A stretch of DNA of 64,000 nt from CAZPQK01 sp964588695 (GTDB taxonomy: Bacteria; Krumholzibacteriota; Krumholzibacteriia; WVZY01; JAKEHA01). Shown piece by piece: positions 9,016-18,086 of the stretch; position 1 is the stretch's first letter; each line of letters opens with the position of its first letter. Where the stretch lies: the NCBI GenBank assembly GCA_964588695.1, contig CAZPQK010000014.1:1-64000 (forward strand), written 5' to 3'. A program made the translations under genes and the position numbers. The notes below the pieces were generated by a model. The model did not search any database and was not told the DNA's origin. It worked only from the letters and a program-made list of their open reading frames with translations.

Positions 9016-11664
9016 GTGAGTACGGCCACCGATAAGCACGTCTATTTCTTTGGCGCAGGCCACACCGATGGCGGCGCCAACCTGCGCGACCTATTGGGCG
9101 GTAAGGGAGCAAACGTTGCGGAAATGAGCAACCTTGGTGTGCCCGTCCCTCCCGGTTTTACCATCACCACCGAAGTGTGTACCCACTTTATGAACAACGA
9201 CGGCGCCTATCCCGAGTCGCTGCGTAGCGAAGTGCGGGACAACATCAAGCGTCTGGAAGAGGCGATTGGGGCCCAGTTTGGCAGCGTCGACAACCCGTTG
9301 CTGGTGTCGGTGCGTTCGGGTGCACGCGTGTCCATGCCCGGAATGATGGATACGGTGCTAAACCTGGGGCTGAACGACGAAACCGTCGCTGGATTGGCGA
9401 AGCGTTCCAACAACCCACGGTTCGCTTATGACTCGTATCGGCGCTTTATTCAAATGTACAGCGACGTTGTTATTGGCGTGCATGTTGACCACTTCGAAGA
9501 CTTGCTAACTGCCAAGCGGGATCATGCGGGCGTAACTGCCGACTACGAACTGTCCGCCGAGCACTTACAGGAACTTATCAAAGAGTACCAGGAAGTGGTT
9601 GTCGAGCACACCGGTGACCCTTTTCCGCAGGACACCGACGAACAACTATGGGGTGCTATCGCGGCGGTGTTCCGGTCGTGGAACTCGGATCGGGCGATTA
9701 CCTATCGCGGTATGAACGGTTACGCCGACAACTGGGGCACGGCGGTTAACGTGCAAGCTATGGTGTTCGGCAACATGGGCGACGACAGCGCGACCGGTGT
9801 GGCGTTCACCCGCGATCCTTCCACCGGCGAGCGTGTGTTTTTTGGTGAGTATCTGATCAACGCGCAGGGCGAAGACGTCGTTGCCGGAATTCGCACACCC
9901 TTGCCGATCAACGGCACCGACAACTCTCTTGAAAAACAAATGCCATCGTTGTATCGCGAGCTCGAAGATATTTATCACAAACTCGAAGCTCACTATCGTG
10001 ACATGCAGGATATCGAGTTTACGATCCAGTCGGGAAAGTTGTGGTTGCTGCAAACACGCACGGGCAAACGTACCGGTCGTGCCGCGGTGCGCATTGCGGT
10101 GGAGATGATGGAAGAGAAGTTGATCGACAAGCAAACCGCGGTGACTCGTGTCGACCCCGATCAACTCGAACAATTGCTGCATCCGACCATCGACAACTCC
10201 GCCGATTTCGAAGCGTTCGCAAAAGGCCTGCCTGCGTCTCCCGGAGCGGCTTCTGGACGAATTGCGTTTACCGTCGAGCGGGCCCTGGCGTTCGCGGAAG
10301 ACGGCGAACGGGTAATCCTGGTACGGACGGAAACCTCCCCCGAAGACATTGAAGGGATGAAAGTAGCCAATGCCATCCTCACTTCGCGTGGCGGGATGAC
10401 GTCTCACGCCGCTGTGGTCGCACGCGGTATGGGGAAGTGTTGCGTCGTTGGGTGTCAGGAAATGTCGGTCAACTATACCGCCGGCCATTTTGATGTGGAT
10501 GGCAAGTCATACAACGAGGGCGATTGGATCACCCTTGATGGAACCACTGGACGTGTCTTCGCGGGTGAGGTGCCGACGGTCGATCCGGAGCTCGACGACA
10601 ACTTCTCGACGTTCATGTCGTGGGTAGACGAGTTTCGAACCATGCGGGTCCGCGCCAACGCGGATACGCCCGAAGACGCAGAAAACGCGCGCGGGTTTGG
10701 GGCGCAGGGGATTGGCCTGGCTCGTACCGAGCATATGTTTTTTGGCGAAGACCGCATCGACGTCGTGCGCCGTATGATTCTGGCTTCCGACAAAAGCGAG
10801 CGCGTTGCGGCGTTGACCGAGATTCTGCCGATGCAGCGTGAGGACTTTGAGGGGCTGTTTCGTGCGATGGACGGCTATCCGGTAAACATTCGCCTGTTGG
10901 ACCCACCGTTGCACGAATTCCTTCCCGGCGAGGATGACGAAATAAGTGCCCTCGCTGGTCGATTGAGCATTTCCGAAGACATCCTGCGCGGCAAGGTTCA
11001 AAGCCTGCATGAATTTAATCCCATGCTTGGGCATCGCGGATGCCGTCTCGGTATCACTTTTCCGGAAATCTACGAAGCGCAGGTGCGCGCGTTAGTAGAA
11101 GCGGCGTGCAATGTGGCGCGCGACGGCGTGACGGTTCACCCCGAGATCATGATTCCGTTGATCGGAACCCGTGCGGAACTCGCGACACTTCGCGAGATGG
11201 CAGTCCGTGTGGCCGACGAAGTGCTTGCGGAAAAGAAAATCAAGGTGCCCTACATGGTTGGAACGATGATCGAAGTTCCGCGCGCTGCCCTTACCGCCGA
11301 CGAAGTCGCAGAAGTCGCCGAGTTCTTTAGCTTTGGTACCAATGATCTCACGCAAATGGCCTTCGGGTATTCGCGTGACGATGCTAGCAAGTTTATTCCG
11401 GTGTATATCGACGAAGGGATTCTCCCGGCCGATCCGTTCGAACGACTGGATGTAACTGGCGTGGGCCAACTTGTCGAAATCGCCTGTCAAAAAGGTCGGG
11501 AAACTCGTCCCGACATTAAGCTTGGCATTTGCGGCGAACACGGCGGTGACCCGCAGTCAATCTGGTTCTTTCAACGCGTCGGCCTTGAATATGTTAGCTG
11601 TTCGCCGTTTCGTGTGCCGGTTGCTCGCCTTGCCGCAGCACAGGCCGCTATCGCGTCTAACTAG
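9016..11664 (+). CDS. ppdK: Pyruvate, phosphate dikinase
   Basis: Interconverts pyruvate, ATP and phosphate with phosphoenolpyruvate, AMP and pyrophosphate, linking glycolysis and gluconeogenesis in the cytoplasm. The 882 residues are the normal family length. Domains in order: N-terminal ATP-grasp nucleotide-binding part (GGKGANVAEM, VSVRSGARVSMPGMMDTVLN), the swivelling phosphohistidine domain (GGMTSHAAVVARGMG, catalytic H464), and the C-terminal PEP/pyruvate barrel (GHRGCRLGITFPEI, FSFGTNDLTQM, LGICGEHGGDP with C839 as the proton donor). Start GTG at 9016 with AAGGAG at 9004-9009. The conserved SFGTNDL and SHAAVV motifs separate it from PEP synthase, which is shorter. It is followed after 9 nt by the phospholipid synthase-like gene. 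Confidence 0.97.
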   Translation: MSTATDKHVYFFGAGHTDGGANLRDLLGGKGANVAEMSNLGVPVPPGFTITTEVCTHFMNNDGAYPESLRSEVRDNIKRLEEAIGAQFGSVDNPLLVSVRSGARVSMPGMMDTVLNLGLNDETVAGLAKRSNNPRFAYDSYRRFIQMYSDVVIGVHVDHFEDLLTAKRDHAGVTADYELSAEHLQELIKEYQEVVVEHTGDPFPQDTDEQLWGAIAAVFRSWNSDRAITYRGMNGYADNWGTAVNVQAMVFGNMGDDSATGVAFTRDPSTGERVFFGEYLINAQGEDVVAGIRTPLPINGTDNSLEKQMPSLYRELEDIYHKLEAHYRDMQDIEFTIQSGKLWLLQTRTGKRTGRAAVRIAVEMMEEKLIDKQTAVTRVDPDQLEQLLHPTIDNSADFEAFAKGLPASPGAASGRIAFTVERALAFAEDGERVILVRTETSPEDIEGMKVANAILTSRGGMTSHAAVVARGMGKCCVVGCQEMSVNYTAGHFDVDGKSYNEGDWITLDGTTGRVFAGEVPTVDPELDDNFSTFMSWVDEFRTMRVRANADTPEDAENARGFGAQGIGLARTEHMFFGEDRIDVVRRMILASDKSERVAALTEILPMQREDFEGLFRAMDGYPVNIRLLDPPLHEFLPGEDDEISALAGRLSISEDILRGKVQSLHEFNPMLGHRGCRLGITFPEIYEAQVRALVEAACNVARDGVTVHPEIMIPLIGTRAELATLREMAVRVADEVLAEKKIKVPYMVGTMIEVPRAALTADEVAEVAEFFSFGTNDLTQMAFGYSRDDASKFIPVYIDEGILPADPFERLDVTGVGQLVEIACQKGRETRPDIKLGICGEHGGDPQSIWFFQRVGLEYVSCSPFRVPVARLAAAQAAIASN

Positions 11665-11673
11665 GGCATAGCC

Positions 11674-12537
11674 GTGTTTTCGGTTCGCGCCCGACGGAGA
11701 CTGCTGGAGCGCGGCGTGAGTCCCCGCTCGCTCGTGCTGTTCTTTGTGGATAGCGCGTGGGAAGTACGCGAGAACACACGCCGGCATGCCGTAATCACCC
11801 GACAGATTGATCGTTTCGCGCTCGGTTTTCACGCGGTGCTCGTCGCGTCAGCCGCGCTGGGTTATCGGGGCGGACAAATCGCCGAGTTTCGTGAGTTTCT
11901 GGTGTGGACGTTGGTTTCGGGCGTGTTCTGGACCGTCTTCTTGCGCTCGAATGTCGCGCTGGTCGCGGAGCCCGGTGGGGACCGTCGTCCTAATCTGGGT
12001 GCTGCCAATCGGATCACACTTACCCGGTTCTTCCTGATCGCTCCAACGATTGTTTTTTATCTTCAGGGCTACTACCTGCCTGCGCTCGTTACCTACGCGG
12101 TCCTGGCGATCTCTGACATTGTCGATGGCCTGGTCGCTCGGTGGCGCCGCGAGCAAAGTGAGTTTGGCGTCGTAATGGATCCGTTGGGAGATGTGTTTTC
12201 CACCGGAATGATCTTTGCCGCGTTGTACGTCCGCGGCGTTGTCCCCGGTTGGTTATTCACAATTCTGATGATTCGCTATGGGCAGCTCATTGTGGGCGCG
12301 CTGGTGCTGTTTCTGACGTCTGGCCCATGGAAATTTCAGGCGACACTCCCCGGCAAGGTCGTCGGTGTCGTCCAGGCACTTGGGCTGGCGACAATCATCG
12401 TCGTGGAACTTGGTGAGGTAGGATGGGGGCCCGATGTGTACCCCTGGCTGTTCCCGGTGCTTGGCCTTAGTTTTGCATCGGTGGTGGTATCGCAAGTATA
12501 TCTCGGAATAAGACACGCCCGAAATCATCGGGCCTAA
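11674..12537 (+). CDS. CDP-alcohol phosphatidyltransferase family membrane protein
   Basis: An integral membrane enzyme of the family that joins a CDP-activated lipid or alcohol to an acceptor alcohol, as in phosphatidylglycerophosphate or phosphatidylinositol synthesis. The family signature DG(x2)AR(x8)G(x3)D(x3)D is intact: D151-G152, A155-R156, G165, D169 and D173. Several hydrophobic helices surround it. The N-terminal 100 residues are an extra basic region with two membrane segments before the catalytic core (NRITLTRFFLIAPTI). Start taken as GTG 11674, 9 nt after ppdK, with no strong ribosome site, so a later start is possible. The acceptor substrate cannot be deduced from sequence; pgsA-like is only one option. 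Confidence 0.85.
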   Translation: MFSVRARRRLLERGVSPRSLVLFFVDSAWEVRENTRRHAVITRQIDRFALGFHAVLVASAALGYRGGQIAEFREFLVWTLVSGVFWTVFLRSNVALVAEPGGDRRPNLGAANRITLTRFFLIAPTIVFYLQGYYLPALVTYAVLAISDIVDGLVARWRREQSEFGVVMDPLGDVFSTGMIFAALYVRGVVPGWLFTILMIRYGQLIVGALVLFLTSGPWKFQATLPGKVVGVVQALGLATIIVVELGEVGWGPDVYPWLFPVLGLSFASVVVSQVYLGIRHARNHRA

Positions 12538-12560
12538 ACCCTGCACACGCAAGGGATTAC

Positions 12561-13049
12561 ATGGATCTCCGCGGCGATCTGACGGTGTTCGAGCCGTTCG
12601 TGGTGTTCCAATTCCTGGCGTTGGCCGGTTCGACTGGGCAGCTTTCGCTCTCTGGAACCGACAACGACGCTCGCGTTTTCTTTGAGCGTGGGTCTATCAC
12701 GTTTGCCGAGATTGCCAGTCGCCCGGTTAAACTGGGTGAGTTCCTGGTAAGCCAGAATCTCCTTAGTGAGCGCCGTCTAAAGCGCGCGCTTATGGATAAA
12801 CCCACGGGAAAGCGTCTGGGCGCCTTTCTGGTAGAACGAGACCTGATCGACGCCGATGCGCTTAACGAAGCCGTCAAAGAGCAGATCAAAGAAGTGATCT
12901 ACGAGGTCGTTCGTTGGCGCAAGGGCGTGTTCGAGTTCACCAACGACGCTCGCCCCGATGCCGAAGATATTTTAATCGACATACCCCTCGACCATCTGAT
13001 ACTTGAAGGACTGAAACGGATGGACGAAGAGGGTGATTCGAGTCGATGA
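12561..13049 (+). CDS. DUF4388 (PatA N-terminal-like) domain protein
   Basis: 162 residues. The opening MDLRGDLTVFEPFVVFQFLALAGSTGQLSL and the strand FFERGSITFAE are typical of DUF4388. That domain occurs alone or fused to signalling modules in bacteria with complex regulation. The second half (GEFLVSQNLLSERRLKRAL, GAFLVERDLIDADALNEAV) resembles the repeated helical element found in general-secretion ATPase N-domains. No enzymatic residues are visible, and it is probably a cytoplasmic protein-interaction module. It ends in a 4-nt ATGA overlap with the next gene, so the two are translationally coupled. Confidence 0.8.
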   Translation: MDLRGDLTVFEPFVVFQFLALAGSTGQLSLSGTDNDARVFFERGSITFAEIASRPVKLGEFLVSQNLLSERRLKRALMDKPTGKRLGAFLVERDLIDADALNEAVKEQIKEVIYEVVRWRKGVFEFTNDARPDAEDILIDIPLDHLILEGLKRMDEEGDSSR

Positions 13050-13441
13050 CCAAATGGCGAAGCCAACTAACCACACTCATAATTTCCGTCCTTCTCGCCG
13101 CCGCGGTTAGTCCCACCCCCAACCGCGCCTGGGCTACGGAAGATGAGATTCAAATCCGCACCTCCGCGCGGAGTTTTGATCCGTTTGCCAACGCGATTAC
13201 GATTGAGGTGAGCCTCGAGGCCGTCTTCTATGACGTCGATGTTTCGGTATTCAGTGCCAATGGGCGTCGAGTCAAGACGCTCCGAGATGGCTCGCTCTCC
13301 GCTCCTGCCCTGTCCGAATTTACCCTAACGTGGAATGGAACTGACGACCGCGACCGTGTGGTGCGCGGTGGCATGTACGTTATTGTCGCCCGGCTTGGAA
13401 GCGGCCAGATTGCCCAGGCTGTCGTCGTGGTGGTGCGATGA
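13046..13441 (+). CDS. Small exported protein: a free-standing FlgD-like Ig domain
   Basis: 131 residues: a signal peptide (LTTLIISVLLAAAVSPTPNRAWA) followed only by one FlgD-like domain (RSFDPFANAITIEV, VDVSVFSANGRRVKTL, LTWNGTDDRDRVVRGGMY). Such domains normally sit at the C-terminus of much larger secreted proteins; here there is no cargo. ATGA overlaps join it to the DUF4388 gene before it and to the PorV-like barrel after it. It might be a chaperone or adaptor for the barrel, or a remnant of a longer protein. The clean signal peptide argues for a working gene. Confidence 0.8.
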   Translation: MTKWRSQLTTLIISVLLAAAVSPTPNRAWATEDEIQIRTSARSFDPFANAITIEVSLEAVFYDVDVSVFSANGRRVKTLRDGSLSAPALSEFTLTWNGTDDRDRVVRGGMYVIVARLGSGQIAQAVVVVVR

Positions 13442-14343
13442 CGCGTTCCTTCCGGCTGCTATTGCCGACGGTGTGCCTGCTGTTCGCGAGCGCGCCCGCG
13501 CACGCCTATTTTGAGCGCGTGGCTCCATCGGCGCGGGTGTCGGGATTGGGTGGTGCTTTCGCCAGTGTCGCCGACGACGCCACCGCTACGTTGCTAAACC
13601 CCGCCGGTCTCGCGCAAAACTTCCGCTGGTCTGTGCTCACGTCTTATCAGCAACCATATTCGCTCGCTACGGCGACCGAGACCACAGTGATGGCCGCCCT
13701 ACCCACCAATTGGGGCGCGTTTGGTGTGGCCTGGCACGGCCTTGATGTCGGCGATGGCATTCTTCGCGAAGATTTATTTTCCCTGGGGTACGCGCGCGAT
13801 CTCATTCGCAACAGTCAGGACGCGTCGTTAAGCGCGGGCGTTTCGATCGATGCCGCGCGAGTGCAAGCAGAGTTGCCGGCTGGCGCCAGCACGACGTCGT
13901 TGGATGAAACCAAATTCACATTTGGTGCAGGTGTTCTGCTACGGCCGTTTCCTATCATTGGGGTGGCCTATCGCATCCGAAATATCACCGAACCGGAGTT
14001 TAACCTCACCGGCGAACACGGCGGCACGTCGTTGGATCGCGAGCAAGTTTGGTCGTGGTCGTACACGTTGCATAATCGAATGACATTCATTTTCGAGCGC
14101 GTCGAAGACCCGTTCAGTGATTGGCGAAATCGCGGCGGGGTCGAACTCAAACTCGGCCCTGGCGTGGTGGTTCGTTCGGGCGTGTCGGCGCGCGATGTGC
14201 GCTTTGGTATCGGGATCACCCAGCCACGCTGGCTTGCGGATATTGGTGTGGATACGCATGACACCCTCGGGCCTACGGTCTCGGTGTCGCTGGGAGTGCG
14301 CGGTCCGTTTCAAGGAGGTCCCGGTGCGGCGATTAGCCAGTAG
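13438..14343 (+). CDS. PorV/PorQ-like outer-membrane beta-barrel protein
   Basis: 301 residues with a signal peptide ending in PAHA. The mature N-terminus carries the hallmark ARVSGLGGAFASVADDATATLLNPAGL, the 'G.A.V...D....NPA' signature of PorV/UPF0164-type barrels. These barrels act as lipoprotein-shuttle partners of type IX secretion in Bacteroidetes. Alternating-hydrophobicity strands fill the rest. The start (ATG 13438) overlaps the free-standing FlgD-like gene by 4 nt. The pairing of a sorting-type domain with a PorV-like barrel suggests they act together in surface display, though no type IX core component is visible here. Confidence 0.8.
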   Translation: MTRSFRLLLPTVCLLFASAPAHAYFERVAPSARVSGLGGAFASVADDATATLLNPAGLAQNFRWSVLTSYQQPYSLATATETTVMAALPTNWGAFGVAWHGLDVGDGILREDLFSLGYARDLIRNSQDASLSAGVSIDAARVQAELPAGASTTSLDETKFTFGAGVLLRPFPIIGVAYRIRNITEPEFNLTGEHGGTSLDREQVWSWSYTLHNRMTFIFERVEDPFSDWRNRGGVELKLGPGVVVRSGVSARDVRFGIGITQPRWLADIGVDTHDTLGPTVSVSLGVRGPFQGGPGAAISQ

Positions 14344-15754
14344 CGTGGTTCTCTTAGGGATGCTCGCCACTCCAGCGGCGGCGTTCGATCTACCCAGCGA
14401 CTCGACGATCACGTGGCGCGCTCGAATGTTCGTCGGCGGCGAATGGCAGCGCTCGAAAGGTTTTGGGCTTGGATGGGACTTCGACACGGTCAGCGGCAAC
14501 AATCCCAGCCGCGCGATGGTTGAAGGCCTATGGGGTTCTAAGCTGGGAACCTGGTATGGCAAAACCGAGGCTCATTGGCAACGTACGCGCTACGAGCGAC
14601 CGGAGTGGCGCCTCGAACAAGCCGATGTTCTGTTTGAACTTGGAACCCTAAGCGTTCGCCCCTACCTACGTGAGAATCGTTATTTTAGCAACGACGTTCT
14701 GGGCTCGCTGGTTTCCGATGCTTACCTTGCTAATCGAGACTTTCATGCCGGCCTGCGCGGCGACTGGGGCACTTCACGCCAGTCGTTGTCGTTCCTTTGG
14801 GCGGCCCTTAACGAACGATGGGAGCAAGCCGATCGGGTAACGTGGTTGCGCGCGGGGCTTACACGCGGAAGTGTTCATACCAGCGCGTCGTACCTGCACA
14901 ACGATGTACCCGAGTCGGCCACCGAAATTGCTGCGTTGAAGGGCGAGGCTCTCGTCGGTTGGCGACGGTTGACCGCGTCGGCGACGGTAGTGAAATCGGG
15001 TGCCGGCGTCGGATTTGGTTTCCCCGAGTGGGATTCGGGTTCGGGAAGTTCGCCGGACGAATGGCTGGGGGAGCGTAGCGCGCTTGCCGCAGAGGGGCGC
15101 TGGCGGCGAATTGTTGGAGGCGAGTGGGGTCGGGTAGACCTGGACGCTCGATACGAAACCGCAGGCGAGAACTTTGCGTCGTACGGCGGTCTGAGTCCCG
15201 GCCTAACGACCAGTACGGTGGGGATTTTTGTCCCCTCGCGTCGCAAAGCTGTGGATCTACGGGTTGAGTTAACGCGGCAAACCCATTCGGATACGATACA
15301 CAACGACATATATCTCGCGTGGCTACGGACGCTGCTGGCCAACGGAAACGACGTCCTGGTTCGCGTAGGACGCCTGGAGTCAGAGGCCGGTTCGACGACG
15401 TATCTGGAGAACTGGGTGCATGCCTCGGTTAGTCGGGCGACACGTCGCATCGAGGGTGCGTTCCACGCGATGGCAATCGTGCGCGAAGTGGATCGTAACG
15501 AACAACGTGTCGGCGCAAGAATGCGGCTTAATGTTTCTTCAACGGTCTCAGCGCAGGCGCAAACCGCCGCGTTTGGTTCTAACTTAAACGAAACTGCGTG
15601 GTCCTGGCGCTTGCAGTTCCGACCGACGCAACGTGTACTCATCGTCGCTGGGTACGGTGAAGAGCAGGGGCGAGCCAACTTTTTTCTGGAGGATCTGGAC
15701 TACGCGGGGAGCGGCGAGTCGCTCTATACCATCATGCTTCGGGGGGATTTCTGA
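14324..15754 (+). CDS. Probable outer-membrane beta-barrel protein
   Basis: The start is set at GTG 14324, with AAGGAGG at 14312-14318, five bases away. That gives the signal peptide RRLASSVVLLGMLATPAAA and a 476-residue protein. The longer open frame to 14117 lies inside the preceding gene and lacks a signal. The mature sequence is rich in aromatic/polar alternating strands (WRARMFVGGEWQRS, LRVELTRQTHSDTI) and ends in a short strand of the barrel type (LYTIMLRGDF). I do not recognise the family. The 20-nt overlap with the PorV-like gene and the 1-nt overlap with the next show it belongs to one envelope operon. Confidence 0.75.
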   Translation: MRRLASSVVLLGMLATPAAAFDLPSDSTITWRARMFVGGEWQRSKGFGLGWDFDTVSGNNPSRAMVEGLWGSKLGTWYGKTEAHWQRTRYERPEWRLEQADVLFELGTLSVRPYLRENRYFSNDVLGSLVSDAYLANRDFHAGLRGDWGTSRQSLSFLWAALNERWEQADRVTWLRAGLTRGSVHTSASYLHNDVPESATEIAALKGEALVGWRRLTASATVVKSGAGVGFGFPEWDSGSGSSPDEWLGERSALAAEGRWRRIVGGEWGRVDLDARYETAGENFASYGGLSPGLTTSTVGIFVPSRRKAVDLRVELTRQTHSDTIHNDIYLAWLRTLLANGNDVLVRVGRLESEAGSTTYLENWVHASVSRATRRIEGAFHAMAIVREVDRNEQRVGARMRLNVSSTVSAQAQTAAFGSNLNETAWSWRLQFRPTQRVLIVAGYGEEQGRANFFLEDLDYAGSGESLYTIMLRGDF

Positions 15755-17676
15755 TGGTGCGGGCGCTGACGGTGTTTTTGGTCGTGCTCAGTTGCGCGAT
15801 TCCACTCTGGGCGGGCGTGACCGTAGAGGAAGACGAAGTCATCTTTACGTTGACGGCGCCCGGAGCCGAGCGTGTCTTCCTGGTGGGCGACTTCAATCGC
15901 TGGAATCCGACAGTGGACCGAATGTACAAAGACGGCGACAGTTTTGAGTACTCGCTGTTCATGGTCGAAGGTGTCTACCGCTACAAATTTGTGGTCGACG
16001 GCGAATGGATCGTTGATCCGGACAATCCTAATAGTGACGACAACGGCTCACTTCTCGCGTTGGAAGAGACTCCTGTGGGCCTCGCGCTTCGCGAAGCGCC
16101 ACGGCCTGCGGCGAAAACGTTACCGGCGATTCGCCCGACCTTTCGCGTTCTGGCCGACGAATCCGACGAGGAGGTTAGCGACCTTCAAGATCGCGCGGAT
16201 CTGTTTGTAGGGTTGGATCGTGGTTCGCTAACCGGGCGCGTTGTCGTTGAGTCGCTCGAACCCGATTGGCACACCGAATCTCCGTTTGTGCGTGCGCAGT
16301 GGAACCGTGGTTTTATTCAAGCGAAGGCGATTGGGCTAAAGGTTCGCGCATTCGATCGTGACAGCACCTGGTCGACGACTGATCCGTTTGGTTTGTTTGC
16401 CGCGTCGGGTCCGTTTCTCTATAACCCAGGGTTGGAGCGTTCAGGTGTTTCCGCTTTGGGTGAACTCGAAGCCGGCGTTCGTTTGCTCGCGTCATGGGTC
16501 AACGACACTCGCGCTCGGGGAGGGAGTAGCGCTTTCTCCGAACCCGACACCGCTCTCACTTCACCAGATCAATTTAGCCGCGACGTGTCAACCGGCGGAG
16601 AAGATACTTTTGTAATGGAGCTGTCTTTTGACGGTCGCGATGGGTCCGGAGGTGTTGTCCGCCGCGATACTCGCAACGCGAGGCGCAATCTGATCGCCTT
16701 TGCCGATTCCACATTGTTTAGCGCGGCAACGGAGTCGGCCGTGGTGACAACCTATTGGTTGAATCTGAAGCGACTGCTGCCGGTGCCGCTGCAGCTGGCA
16801 TACGCCGCGGGCAAACAGCAGCTAGAGTCCGATCGATTGACGCCGCCGAATTTTCCGATTGCGTCGAGTGTGGCTGCGCTGCCCACAACCGATATGCAGC
16901 GGCTCAGTCGTTGGGGCGTGTCGAGCAATCCCCAAGCGTTTGGCTGGCAGTGGTATGCGGGATGGGATTTTCGCCGGCATCGCTTTGATGGAATCTACAA
17001 AAGGTCGCTGGCGACGGTTCAGGTTGGCGAGATGGGTGCGCACCGCGTCACCGATGAGTGGGACATCGGCCTGCGGGTGCGCTTCGTCGACCCCAAGTAC
17101 AACAACAGTCCCGATGTCTACGTTCCGTTCGCGGTGACCCGGGATGTGTGGGCGAGTGGGCGTGACGCTATCGGTGTTGCCGACGTGGTCGGACTGCAGT
17201 TCGACGCGTACGGCCACGCGCACGCAACTGTCGCGTGGGCGCGGCCCGATTCGGTGCGTGCGCTGTGGGTACCGGCAATCGCGCTCGATGCAGAAGTCGT
17301 TACCGAAAGCGGCAATAAGCTTCGTTATGTCTCGGCGCACACTACTCTGAACTGGGTGGTCGATCGTTACGGGTTTACACTCGATGGCCGCTATGCGAAA
17401 CACGACTTGCCCGACGTCTCAGCTATGCAAGGCTACGCAGAGGTCTCGGCGAGTGTGGGGCCGATAACAGCGAACCTCGGTTGGGGGTTCGATCCCACGC
17501 GCTACGATCCGGTTGAAAACCTCATCGTTGATCGCGGACGCGAACGGTTTTTAATTGATCAGTCGAACGTTGCGCAGCGTTCCGAACTGGCCGCGCGAGC
17601 CGACGCCCTGGCGCAGCGCGAGAGAATTATCGAAGCGGTCAACGCTGTGCGTCTGGAGGTTGTGTTGTGGTTCTAA
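15754..17676 (+). CDS. Exported protein: AMPK/CBM48-type domain fused to a probable beta-barrel
   Basis: 640 residues. After the signal peptide (LTVFLVVLSCAIPLWA), residues about 22-110 match the glycogen-recognition domain of AMPK-beta/CBM48: VFLVGDFNRWNP, then MVEGVYRYKFVVDGEW and VDPDNP. The remaining 500 residues show beta-strand-like alternation with many aromatics, consistent with an outer-membrane barrel. No glycoside-hydrolase catalytic domain is present, unlike GlgB or isoamylase, where this module usually occurs. It is followed by two more genes with the same module. Binding of an extracellular glucan or another partner is inferred from the domain only. Confidence 0.75.
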   Translation: MVRALTVFLVVLSCAIPLWAGVTVEEDEVIFTLTAPGAERVFLVGDFNRWNPTVDRMYKDGDSFEYSLFMVEGVYRYKFVVDGEWIVDPDNPNSDDNGSLLALEETPVGLALREAPRPAAKTLPAIRPTFRVLADESDEEVSDLQDRADLFVGLDRGSLTGRVVVESLEPDWHTESPFVRAQWNRGFIQAKAIGLKVRAFDRDSTWSTTDPFGLFAASGPFLYNPGLERSGVSALGELEAGVRLLASWVNDTRARGGSSAFSEPDTALTSPDQFSRDVSTGGEDTFVMELSFDGRDGSGGVVRRDTRNARRNLIAFADSTLFSAATESAVVTTYWLNLKRLLPVPLQLAYAAGKQQLESDRLTPPNFPIASSVAALPTTDMQRLSRWGVSSNPQAFGWQWYAGWDFRRHRFDGIYKRSLATVQVGEMGAHRVTDEWDIGLRVRFVDPKYNNSPDVYVPFAVTRDVWASGRDAIGVADVVGLQFDAYGHAHATVAWARPDSVRALWVPAIALDAEVVTESGNKLRYVSAHTTLNWVVDRYGFTLDGRYAKHDLPDVSAMQGYAEVSASVGPITANLGWGFDPTRYDPVENLIVDRGRERFLIDQSNVAQRSELAARADALAQRERIIEAVNAVRLEVVLWF

Positions 17677-18086
17677 AGCGATTCGTGCTGGCCCTGGTTT
17701 TGATGTCGATGTGTGGTTGCAGTTGGATTGCTACCCGCAGCAAAGCGCCGGGGTTAACGTTGCGCCAGAACACCGTCGTGTTTCGTTACTACGCGCCTAA
17801 CGCTGTCCGCGTGCAAGTTGCGGGCGACTGGCCGGATAACAACTGGGCGCGTGGCAATGGTTCAACCGGCGAAGCCGACATTGGTCTGATGTCCGACAGC
17901 GACGGCGACGGCGTGTGGGAATTGGCGGTTGCGTTGCAGCCCGGGCGGTACCATTATTTATTCTGGGTCAACGAAGACACCTTTGTTGTTGATCCCGCCA
18001 ACCCATATCAGGTTAACGTAGGACCGTTCGGGCTTTCATCTGAGCTTTTACTGATTGCGATCGATGATGAAATTAAGATTCGCTAG
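17667..18086 (+). CDS. Small lipoprotein with a CBM48/AMPK-beta-like domain
   Basis: 139 residues, starting at GTG 17667 with GGAGGT six bases upstream and overlapping the previous gene by 10 nt. The signal region VLALVLMSMCGC suggests a lipoprotein with C18 lipidated. The domain pattern is VVFRYYAPNAVRVQVAGDW, DGDGVWELAVALQPGRYHY and FVVDPANP. It is a divergent version of the module in the flanking genes and lacks the usual 'FN.W' core. The second of three consecutive proteins of this type. Confidence 0.75.
   Translation: MVLKRFVLALVLMSMCGCSWIATRSKAPGLTLRQNTVVFRYYAPNAVRVQVAGDWPDNNWARGNGSTGEADIGLMSDSDGDGVWELAVALQPGRYHYLFWVNEDTFVVDPANPYQVNVGPFGLSSELLLIAIDDEIKIR

Noticed and set aside
14117..14323. 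Longer N-terminus for the barrel protein
   Set aside because: This stretch is inside the PorV-like gene; the GTG at 14324 has an ideal ribosome site and starts the signal peptide.
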